From contig CAVTXI010000012.1 of assembly GCA_963738615.1 (NCBI GenBank), forward strand, positions 1,922,001 through 1,986,000: a stretch of DNA of 64,000 bases, written 5' to 3'. The stretch is from CAVTWY01 sp963738615 (GTDB taxonomy: Bacteria; Pseudomonadota; Gammaproteobacteria; Burkholderiales; Burkholderiaceae_C). The position numbers were made by a program, and so were the translations under genes. The notes under the pieces were generated by a model that saw nothing but the letters and a program-made list of their open reading frames with translations, made no database searches and was not told where the DNA came from. How positions within the stretch are numbered: position 1 is the first letter of the stretch; every line of letters begins with the position of its first letter. Below are positions 45,750 to 55,391 of the stretch, piece by piece.

Positions 45750-46660
45750 GCGTTTCTCCCGATGCGCCGCAGATAGAACGACGTGACCACCAGCGACAAC
45801 ACGAACATGCACACCGCCAGCGTCGAACCGTAGCCAACGTCGAGGTAGTCGATGGTTGTCTTGTGAATCAGCATGGCGAGCGTCTCGGTGCTGTTGCCCG
45901 GGCCGCCCTTGGTCATGGTGTAGGGAATATCAAAGGTCTGAAGCGCGGTGATGGTGCGGAAGATCAACGCGACGATGATCGACGGCATCAGCATCGGGAT
46001 CGTGATCTGGCAGAACTGCTGCCACTTGCTCGCGCCATCCACCTCGGCGGCTTCGTAGAGCGACTTCGGGATCATCTGCAAGCCTGCCAGCAGGATCAGC
46101 GCCATGAACGAGCTGGCCTTCCAGATGATCGTCATGCAGATCGCGGCGAAGGCCCAGTTGGGACGCAACAACCACATCGTCGGCTCGGCAGGCGCACCGA
46201 CCGTGGAAGTCACCCTGCGCGCCACATCGTTCACGACGCCGTACTCGGTGTGGAAGAACCACGCAAAGATGAGACCCGCAAACGCCAGTGGCAAGGCCCA
46301 AGGCAGCAGCAGTGCGAGGCGCACCGGCCATTTGCGTTTGAACGGCAGATTGGCCAGCATCGCCAAGCCCAGACCGACCACCAGCGCGCCGGGCACGGTG
46401 ATGAGCGTGATCAGCACCGTGTTCTTGGCGGCGTTCCAGAAGTCGGGGTCTTTGAAGACGAGCGCGTAGTTCTCGAAGCCAACGAACTTGATACCACTGC
46501 CACCCGACAGGCGCAGATCGTAGAAGCTGTTCCAGATCAGTTTGCCGATGGGATAGACGACGATCAGCGCCAGCAGCACGAAGGCCGGCGCCAGCAGAAG
46601 GAACCCGAGCGTCTTTTCGCTCGGGTCCCGAAGTTTGTCGAAGGCTGTGGGCGCGCTCAT
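45746..46660 (-). CDS. carbohydrate ABC transporter permease (MalF type)
   Basis: 304 residues. LGFLLLAPAFVLLALIVVYP first helix and EAA loop YEAAEVDGASKWQQFCQITI. CUT1-type sugar permease partner; 18 bp downstream of the substrate-binding gene. Importers of this class also serve sulfoquinovosyl glycerol/sulfoquinovose uptake in Agrobacterium (SmoEFGH), so class and context are compatible. Confidence 0.88.
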   Translation of the reverse strand: MSAPTAFDKLRDPSEKTLGFLLLAPAFVLLALIVVYPIGKLIWNSFYDLRLSGGSGIKFVGFENYALVFKDPDFWNAAKNTVLITLITVPGALVVGLGLAMLANLPFKRKWPVRLALLLPWALPLAFAGLIFAWFFHTEYGVVNDVARRVTSTVGAPAEPTMWLLRPNWAFAAICMTIIWKASSFMALILLAGLQMIPKSLYEAAEVDGASKWQQFCQITIPMLMPSIIVALIFRTITALQTFDIPYTMTKGGPGNSTETLAMLIHKTTIDYLDVGYGSTLAVCMFVLSLVVTSFYLRRIGRNA

Positions 46661-46678
46661 GTTGGAGGGGGCATCACG

Positions 46679-47957
46679 TCACCGCATGACTCGGTTCAAT
46701 CGATTTTCGATTTCAGCCACGCCATCGGCTGGCGTTTTGGTTCGTGCCAGCACCGCACTCGTCGTCGTGCGGATGATGTCGCTGACCTGGCCGTAGTCTT
46801 TGCTCATCGGTCGGCTCTTGCCGGCGATCACGACGTTGGCGGCGTCTTTGAACCACGGCACGGCTTTGGTCACGTCGGCGTCGGTGTAGACGCTTTGGAT
46901 AGGTGGCCAGCAACGAGCCTTCAACCGCCAGGAACTTGCTCGACTGCGGGCTGGCCAGATGCTTCACCAGATTCGCCGCGGCCTGCTTGTTCTTCGAGAA
47001 CGCGCTCACCGCCCATTGCCAGCCGCCGACGCAGGTGGCGCTCTTGCCGCCGGCCATCGCGGGCAGCGGCATCACGCCGACCTTGCCCTTGACCTGGGAG
47101 TTCGGATCGTCCTTGAAGCGGTCCCAGGCGAAGCCCCAGTTGATCGCGAACACGACCTGGCCGGCCATGAACTCATTGACGGTGTCGGGCGTCTTGACCT
47201 CGGCCACGTTCTTCTTGATCACGCCGGCATCGACCATCGACAACCACTGCGTCAGGCCCTTGGCGGCCGCGTCCTTGTCGAGCGTCATCTTGCCGTTGGC
47301 GTCGTTGAACTCCTTGCCCTGACCCCAATACGGCAGCAGGAAGGTGCAGACCGCTCCTTCGATCGGCGCGCCCTGAATGCTCAGACCCTGAAGGTTGGCA
47401 TTGCCCTCGGCCTTCTGGATCTTGGTGGCCGCAGCGCTCAACTCGTCCCAGGTCTGCGGTTCCTTGATGCCGTGCTTTTCGAGCAGATCCTTGCGGTAAT
47501 ACATGAACATGGCGTCGGCAAAGGCCGGCATCGCGGCGACCTTGCCGTCGACCACGTTCGAGCTCGAGTACACCGGCAGATAGGGCTTCAGCGCGTCCGC
47601 GGGTTTGCCGACGTAGGCGTCCAGTGGCTCCAGCCAACCGGCGCCGTAGTACTGCGCCGGGTTGACGATGTCGATCAGATAGATATCAATCGCCGCGTCT
47701 TTGGCGTTGAGCACCGTGGAGAGGTACTGGCGCTGAAGCTCGCTCGTCGCACCACCGGTTTCGATCTCGATCTTGACGTTGGGATTGCTGGCCTGGTACT
47801 GATCAAAGAGTTTTCTCATCAGATCAGGGCGCTGATTGGTGCCGCCCGAGAAAACGCGCAGCGTCGTTTGCTGGGCATAAGCCGCTGTGGTGCTGGCCAG
47901 ACCGGCCATCACAGCAACCGCGCCCATCAGGGCAGTGAGTGAAGTGCGACGAAACAT
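46679..47957 (-). CDS. carbohydrate ABC transporter substrate-binding protein (family 1), frameshift near 3' end
   Basis: About 425 residues. Signal peptide ending TTAAYAQQ, then LRVFSGGTNQRPDLMRKLFD and FADAMFMYYRKDLLEKHGI, as in MalE/UgpB-type receptors. The frame changes at about 46905: dropping one A from an A run joins LLATYP-SVYTDADVTKAVPW to the C-terminal NRLNRVMR. Periplasmic receptor of the operon 2 sugar importer. Confidence 0.8.
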
Positions 47958-47993
47958 GATCCAGTCTCCTTGCGTAGGGTGGGCAGAGCCCGA

Positions 47994-48962
47994 TTAACGT
48001 TCTTGCAAACCGTTGTCGATGACGATCTTCTTGAAATTCTCGAACTCGGCCGAGGCAAACCGGTCGAAGCTTGCGCCGTCGCGATAGACCAATGGACTGC
48101 TGGCAGCCTGAGCGCGCGCCTTGTACAGCGTGCTTGCCGTGGCGCGCTCGCAGGCCGCCTCGAGCTTGCTGCGCACATCAGCGGGTAGCCCCTTGGGCGC
48201 AACCAAGCCGCCCCAGACAGTGCCTCGCACGGGCACGCCGAGCTGTTTGGCGGTCGGCACGCTCTCGAAGCCAAGTGCGGGCTTGTCGGACAAGGCGACC
48301 AAGGGCCGAAGCTGGTGTTGCGCGGCCACCGGTGGTGTCTCGTTGAAGACTTCGATCTCGCCGTTCTTCAACGGCACCACCATGTCGCCTGTGCTGCGGT
48401 ACGGGACATGCGTGCCTTCACTGCCGCCATGCTTCAGCAGTTGCAGCATGCTGATGTGCAGCGCAGTGCCGATGCCGGAGCTTCCGTAGTTGAACTTGCC
48501 CTGATTGGCCTTGGCCCACTTCAGCAGGTCGGCAAGGGACTTGTGGGGCGAGTCGGCTCGCACCATCGTCATCAGTGGCACGTCGTAGGTGCCACAGAGG
48601 TAGTCGAAGCTATCCGGTGCGTAGCCGGTGTTGCTGCGTCGTGCTGGCTGGATCGTCAGCGGGCCGACGGTGGTCATCGAAATCGTATAGCCGTCGGGCT
48701 TGGCCCGCGCCACGTTGGCCATGCCGATGGCGCCGCCGGCGCCAGCCGTGTTGATCACGACCACTGACGTGCCAAGCACGCGGGCGAACTCATCGGCGAG
48801 CAGCCGCGCCATGATGTCGGTCGTGCCCCCGGGGCCAAAGGGGACGACCATCTGGACCGGCCGCTCGGGAAAGGTCTGCGCAGCAGCGGGTGCGACCGCC
48901 GCCAGAACCAGCGTCATCAGGCTGATGCGCTGCATCGTATTCAGGGTGGTCATCATGATCAT
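47994..48962 (-). CDS. Bug/TctC-family tricarboxylate-type substrate-binding protein, orphan
   Basis: About 322 residues. Signal peptide ending APAAAQTFPERPV, then MVVPFGPGGTTDIMARLL, GAGGAIGMANVARAKPDGYT and NYGSSGIGTALHISMLQL: the Bug family conserved blocks. No tctA/tctB membrane genes are in the window. It sits inside the operon 2 sugar ABC transporter, between its ATPase and receptor genes, so it may be an accessory sensor or receptor. Several in-frame ATGs (48962, 48956, 48953) are possible starts. Confidence 0.85.
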   Translation of the reverse strand: MIMMTTLNTMQRISLMTLVLAAVAPAAAQTFPERPVQMVVPFGPGGTTDIMARLLADEFARVLGTSVVVINTAGAGGAIGMANVARAKPDGYTISMTTVGPLTIQPARRSNTGYAPDSFDYLCGTYDVPLMTMVRADSPHKSLADLLKWAKANQGKFNYGSSGIGTALHISMLQLLKHGGSEGTHVPYRSTGDMVVPLKNGEIEVFNETPPVAAQHQLRPLVALSDKPALGFESVPTAKQLGVPVRGTVWGGLVAPKGLPADVRSKLEAACERATASTLYKARAQAASSPLVYRDGASFDRFASAEFENFKKIVIDNGLQER

Positions 48963-48966
48963 GTAT

Positions 48967-50042
<1,076 letters not shown>

Positions 50043-50043
<1 letters not shown>

Positions 50044-50861
50044 CAATAGCCTCCCGAAGATGTTGGCTTGCCGCCGGTCGCTTGCCCCTGCGCCTCGCCT
50101 TCGGGTGTGGTTAGCGCCTTCACCTCGGCCAGTGCGCCACGCATCAGCAGACCCAGATCGCTGGCGACGGCGACATAGTCGAAGCCCATCGCGCGGTATT
50201 GCCTGACCAGATCGGCCGTGCCGCCCACGGTGCCGACCGGCATGCCGATCGCATTGCATCGACGCGCTGCGTCGGCCATCACCGCCATCACGTCGGGTTG
50301 CGTGATGTTGCCCGTGTGGCCCATCGATGCCGACAGGTCACCGGGGCCCATGAACAGCGAATCAACACCGGGTACGGCGGCAATGGCCTCCAGATTGGCG
50401 ACGGCTGTGGGGGTTTCGAGTTGCAGCACGGCGCCGACGGTCTTGTTGGCGGTCTTCGGATAGTCGGCCACGGTGCCGAACTTCGAGCCGCGGCTCATGC
50501 CGGCCAAACCGCGGAAGCCTTCTGGCGGATAGCGCGTGGCCGCGACGGCGCGGCGTGCTTCGTCGGCGTCTTGCACGAAGGGGATCAGCAAGGTTTGCGC
50601 GCCAGCGTCCAGCACGCGTTTGATGATCACGCTGTCGTTCCACGGCACGCGCACGATCGGCACCATGCCCGTGGTGCCGGCCGCTTGAAGCAGATGAATC
50701 ACGGCCATCATGTCCAGCGGCGAATGCTCCATGTCGAGCACGCCCCATTTGAAGCCGGCATGGCCCATCGCCTCGGTGATCAGCGGGCTGGCCGACATGA
50801 TCCAGGTGCCCAGTGGAGCCTGCGGGCCAGCGGATGCAAGCAGTTGACGCAGCGGGTTCAT
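50043..50861 (-). CDS. HpcH/HpaI-family aldolase, candidate KDSG aldolase
   Basis: 272 residues. GTWIMSASPLITEAMGHAGF, VLDMEHSPLDMM (metal/substrate acid), IVRVPWND, GAQTLLIPFVQDADEA, LQLETPTAVANLEAIAAVPG and MGPGDLSASMG are the class II pyruvate-aldolase motifs. It cleaves 2-keto-3-deoxy sugar acids to pyruvate and an aldehyde. In sulfo-Entner-Doudoroff catabolism the corresponding enzyme cleaves 2-keto-3,6-dideoxy-6-sulfogluconate to pyruvate and sulfolactaldehyde. ATG at 50861 was chosen over a 27-codon upstream extension lacking homology. Confidence 0.85.
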
Positions 50862-50884
50862 CTTGGTCTTCTCGAGGAATCCAG

Positions 50885-52637
50885 TCAGTAGATAACCGGC
50901 TCGGCAACCGGCTCGGCGCCTTGCAGGAAGTCGAAGTCGCAACCTTCATGGGCCTGCGTGACGTGCTCGCGGTACAGGCGCACATAACCACGCACGTTGA
51001 TGTCGTTGGTATTCACGCTTGGTCGCCAGACTGCACGGCGGCGCGCGAGTTCATCGTCACTGACATCCAGGTGCAGGCGACGCGCATCGACATCGACCTC
51101 GATCACGTCGCCGTTGCGCACCAGCGCCAGCGGGCCGCCGACAGCGCTTTCAGGGCTGACATGAAGGATGCAACTGCCGTAGTGCGTGCCGCTCATGCGC
51201 GCATCAGAAATGCGCAGCATGTCGCGCACGCCTTGCTCGAGCAGCTTCTTCGGAATTGGCAGGTTGCCCCACTCGGGCATGCCGGGCGCACCGACCGGGC
51301 CTGCGTTGCGCAGCACGAGCACGCTGTTCTGATCACAGTCGAGGTTGATGTCGGCGCAGGCGGCATTCATGGCGGCCGGATCGTCGAAGACGACGGCGCG
51401 GCCACGATGCTTAAAGAACCGCGGGCTTGCGGCGCTGGCTTTCATGACGGCACCTTCGGGTGCGAGGTTGCCGCGCAGCACGGCCAGCGCGCCGTTGGCG
51501 CTGACGGGATGGGTCAGTGGACGGATCACGGCGTCGTCGAGCACCTGCACGCGTTCGAGGTTCTCGCCCAGCGTCTTGCCGTTGGCATTGCGTTCGTCGA
51601 GACACAGGTATTGGGTGATGCGCGACATCAACGCAGGCAGCCCGCCCGCATAGTGAAAGTCTTCCATCAAGCGGTCGCCACTCGGGAACAGGTTGGCCAG
51701 CACCGGTACGTTGCGCCCCATCGCGTCCATGTCGTCGAGCGTCAACTCGACACCGGCACGCCGCGCCAGTGCGATCAGGTGCACCGCGGCATTGGTCGAG
51801 CCACCCAGCGCCATCTGCACAGCGGTCGCATTGAGGAACGCGCCACGCGTCAGCAGCACCTGCGGCCGCAGGTCGTCCCAGACCATCTGCACGACGCGCT
51901 CGCCACAGGTGGTGGCCATGCGGGTGTGCGCGGCGTCCATCGCGGGTATCGCGGTCGAGCCCGGCAGCGCCAGGCCCAGGGCTTCGATGATCGAGGTCAT
52001 CGTGCTGGCCGTGCCCATCGTGTTGCAGGTGCCGGGGCTGCGCGTCATGTGCGCCTCGAGGCCGACCCACTCGGCGTCGCCGATGCGCCCGGCTTGGTAT
52101 TCGTCCCAGAACAACCGCGTGTGCGTGCCCGCGCCAACCTGCCGCGCGGGTTCACCGGGTTTCAGGTAGCGGTCATTGAGCATCGGGCCGGCGGGGCAGA
52201 AGAGCGTGGGTAGGCCCATGCTGATCGCGCCCATCACCGTGCCCGGCGTGGTCTTGTCGCAGCCTGCCAGCAGCACCACGCCGTCGATGGGCAGCGAGCG
52301 CAGCAATTCTTCGACCTCCATCGCCAGCAGGTTGCGATAGAGCATCGTGGTCGGCTTGACCATCACTTCGCCCAGGCTGAGCGCGGGCAGTTCGAACGGC
52401 AGGCCGCCGGCCATCAACACGCCGCGCTTGACGGATTCCGCACGCTCCCGCAGGTGCGCATGGCATGGCGACAAGTCGCTCCAGGTATTGATGATGGCGA
52501 TGCAGGGCCGCTCAAGCACGTCTTCACGGCGCAGCCCCATTTGCTGCACGCGCTGGCGGTGCGCAAAACGCGCGCATGCCGCCGGCGTCGAACCAGCGTC
52601 GGCTGCGCAAATCCGCGAGTGACTTTTTCGGCATCAT
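50885..52637 (-). CDS. IlvD/Edd-family sugar-acid dehydratase, candidate sulfogluconate dehydratase, 5' frameshift
   Basis: About 583 residues when repaired. Fe-S cysteine regions in INTWSDLSPCHAHLRERA, GCDKTTPGTVMGAI and PGTCNTMGTASTM. Family members dehydrate aldonic acids (arabinonate, gluconate, sulfogluconate) to 2-keto-3-deoxy acids. The N-terminus MPKKSLADLRSRRWFDAGGM (start 52637/52634) joins the body near 52567 if one T is removed from a T run, giving MRAFAHRQRVQQMGLRRED. First gene of operon 2, with a GntR-type operator just upstream. Confidence 0.85.
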
Positions 52638-52645
52638 CAGATCGG

Positions 52646-52659
52646 TGTTACCGCTAACA
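52646..52659. promoter_or_regulatory. GntR(LacI-family)-type operator of operon 2
   Basis: TGTTACCGCTAACA, with perfect TGTTA/TAACA arms around CCGC, 9 bp upstream of the dehydratase start and 43 bp from the divergent LacI-family regulator. It matches the established gluconate-repressor pattern TGTTACCGGTAACA at 13 of 14 positions, so repression relieved by a sugar-acid ligand is likely. Confidence 0.75.
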
Positions 52660-52701
52660 TTAGTGCTCGGCGTTCTCATGGCACCATCCCCGCAAACCCG
52701 C

Positions 52702-53797
52702 ATGTCTTCGCCGAACCAAGAACCCCTCTGATCGCCCGGCAGCGCGACAGCCGCGCCGCGGTCACGGCCGCGCCACGCTGGCCGACGTGGCTGCCGCCGC
52801 CGGGGTAACCGCAATCACGGTTTCGCGCTATCTGCGCGAACCGCACCGCGTGGCCCAACCCACCGCGAGCGCGGTCGCCAAGGCGCTGCGACAAACGGGG
52901 TATCTGCCCAACAAACAGGCTGGCGTGCTGGCCAGCGCGGCGAGCTCGGCGCCTGGCAGCGCGCGCATGGTGGCCGCGCTGATCCCCAGCATCGCCAATT
53001 CGATCTTCGCCGAGACCGTGCAAGGCCTGGCCGACGCGCTGCAAGGCTCGGGCTGCGAGCTGATGCTGGGCGCCACCGGCTACTCGACCGAGCGCGAGGA
53101 AGCGCAATTGCGCGCCCTGCTCGGCTGGTTTCCGGCGGCGCTGGTCGTCACCGGCCGCCAGCACAGCCCCGGTGCGCTGGCGCTGTTGCGGCAGGCTCAG
53201 GCGCGCGGCACACCCGTGATCGAAATCTGGGACCACCGCGCCAGACGCGGCGCTGAGCGCTTCACGCAGATCGGCTTTGACCACAAGCAGGTCGGCCGCG
53301 CGATGGCCGAGCACCTGATCGAACGCGGCTACGCCACACTGGCCTATGTTGACAGCGGCGTGGCCGAAGACTTTCGCGCCCACGAGCGCGGCGACGGCTT
53401 TCTGGCTGCAGCCAAGCTGCGGCGCGTGTCGGCCGAGCGGATCACCGTACCTGCCGGCGAAGCCATCGAGTCCGGGCGCCATGCCCTCTTCACGCTGTTG
53501 CGCCCCAACGGCCGACCCCGTGTGCGCGCCGCCGCCTTCGCCAATGACCATCTCGCATCCGGCGCGTTGCTCGAAGCACGCCGCCGTGGCCTGGCCGTGC
53601 CGCAGGATCTGGCGCTGCTGGGTTTCGGAGATTTCAGCCTCGGCCGCCAACTCGATCCACCGCTGTCGAGCGTACACACCCCACGCTTCGAGATTGGCCA
53701 AGCCGCTGCGCGCGCGCTGCTCGAGGCTTTGCAAAGTGGTACCGCCGCGGCTGACAAAAACTTGCCCTGGACACTGATTGCGCGCGCAAGCACGTGA
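52702..53797 (+). CDS. LacI-family regulator (gluconate-repressor-like) of operon 2, 5' frameshift
   Basis: About 364 residues. HTH ATLADVAAAAGVTAITVSRY is characteristic of the GntR (LacI family) gluconate/sugar-acid repressors. Ligand domain: VAALIPSIANSIFAETVQGL, PVIEIWDHRARRGAERFTQI, AAAFANDHLASGALLEARRR, LLGFGDFSLGRQLDPPLSSV. ATG at 52702 reads MSSPNQEPL then stop; removing one C from CCCC gives MSSPNQEPSDRPAARQPRRG and continues into the HTH. Divergent from operon 2 and convergent with soeC. Confidence 0.8.
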
Positions 53798-53804
53798 GAC
53801 AGGC

Positions 53805-54738
53805 TCACGAGACGACCTGGTAATACAGGTTCTGCGGATGACGCGCCTGCGCGAAGAAGAACCACCGCTCGGCAAGCAGACCGATGAATTGCAAAGGCGG
53901 CACCAGCAGCCACACGAAGCCCGGTCCACCGGCCAGCGCCCAGGCCAACAGCGCACACGGCAACGCAAAGCCAAGGACAATGAAGCCCAGCTTCATATTC
54001 CTGAAAGCAGACAGCGTGGCATGGTGAAAGAACTCACGCGTGTTGTAGGCGCCGCCCGTCATGCCCATCGACACCTGCACCACACGCGCCGCGTTGATAC
54101 CCGTGGCTGATTGCAGCGTTGACTTTGGCTTCAGGCGCGCATTTCGTCGCAGCGACAAGCCGCGCGTGAACCAGGCGGCAAGCGTCGCAATCAGAGCGGC
54201 AGGGCCAACGACGCGCAACAAGGCTTGTTCGCCACCAAGCGCCGCCATGGCCGCCGCCAGCACCAGACCCGAGCACAAGCCAATCAACGTGTAGTTGATC
54301 GGCGTCAGCGCGTGCGCCCACTCCTGAACGAACCGCAAGCAGCCGTAGATCATCGCCGTGCAATACCACAGCACAACAGCAAGCACGATCACCATCAGTG
54401 GCAATACATGCAGCGCGTACGCGTCGACCCCACGCACCACCGCCAGCCACCACAGACCCAGCACCGCGATGAACGCAGGCAGCGCAATCACCTCGCGTGA
54501 CATCCACGACGTTCGCCACATCAGTACTGCACGCCACGCACGTGCAGGTCTCCCCAGGTGCAGGAACGACGCGCCCAGGCCCAGAACCATCAGCACGATG
54601 GCAACGCCAATCGTTCGCGCCAGGAATCCATCGGCCATCGAAACACTCAGCGAGCACCGCCACCGCGAGCGCCACAGCCAGGCCCTGCCCCACGCCAGCC
54701 AGCGTGGTGAAAGCGATGATCGACAGCGCCGGATTCAT
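53805..54738 (-). CDS. soeC: DmsC/SoeC-type membrane anchor subunit, frameshifted
   Basis: About 311 residues, eight helices. N-terminus MNPALSIIAFTTLAGVGQGL, then FLHLGRPARAWRAVLMWRTS and WMSREVIALPAF, typical of the DmsC/NrfD-like anchors. One break near 54645 is repaired by CTCGC(GC)TGAG, giving AVLALSVSMADGFLARTIG. Anchors the molybdoenzyme to the cytoplasmic face of the membrane and passes electrons to the quinone pool. Last gene of operon 3. Confidence 0.75.
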
Positions 54739-54742
54739 GGCG

Positions 54743-55391
54743 TCATGACTTTTCGGTGACAGCGCGCGGCAGGTACCGGTTGGCTGGGTTGGTCTCCCAT
54801 TCCGGCATCAGCGCGTAGCCACCGCGTTCACGAATCGCTTGCGAAACCTCGGACTGCGGATCGTTGACATCACCGAAGAGCCGCGCGCCGGTCGGGCAGG
54901 CCTTCACGCACGCGGGCTTGCGATCCTGCGGCGGCAGTTGCTCGTCGTAGATGCGGTCAACACACAGCGTGCACTTCGTCATGACCTTGCGCTCTGGGTC
55001 AAGCTCGCGTGCACCGTAGGGGCAGGCCCAGGCGCAGTAGCCGCAGCCGATGCACTTGTCGTAGTCCACCAGCACGATGCCGTCTTCCTTGCGCTTGTAG
55101 CTGGCGCCCGTGGGGCACACCGGCACACAAGGTGCGTCCACGCAATGCAGGCAGCTCTTCGGGAAGTGGATCGTCTCGCGTGAGAGGAAAGGTATTCGCC
55201 TCGTAGGTCTGTACGCGGTTGAAGAAGGTGCCGCTGGGCGCTGCATCCTGGGTATTGATATCGGCCAACGGGCCGGCCGAGCCGGCGGTGTTCCATTCCT
55301 TGCAAGAGGTCACGCAGGCGTGGCAGCCGACGCAGACGTTGAGGTCAATGACCAATGCCAACTGTTTGGCCAGCGTTTCGGTGGGCTTCAT
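54743..55391 (-). CDS. soeB: DmsB/SoeB-type iron-sulfur subunit, frameshifted
   Basis: About 216 residues with four cysteine clusters: CVGCHACVTSCKEWN, CLHCVDAPCVPVCPTGA, CIGCGYCAWACPYGAR and the C-terminal CTLCVDR...CVKACPTGARLFGD, so four [4Fe-4S] centres are expected. The break near 55165 is repaired by ACGC(GC)GAGACG, giving FPLTRETIHFPKSCLHC. The start overlaps the soeA stop (ATGA). Electron-transfer subunit between SoeA and SoeC. Confidence 0.8.
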
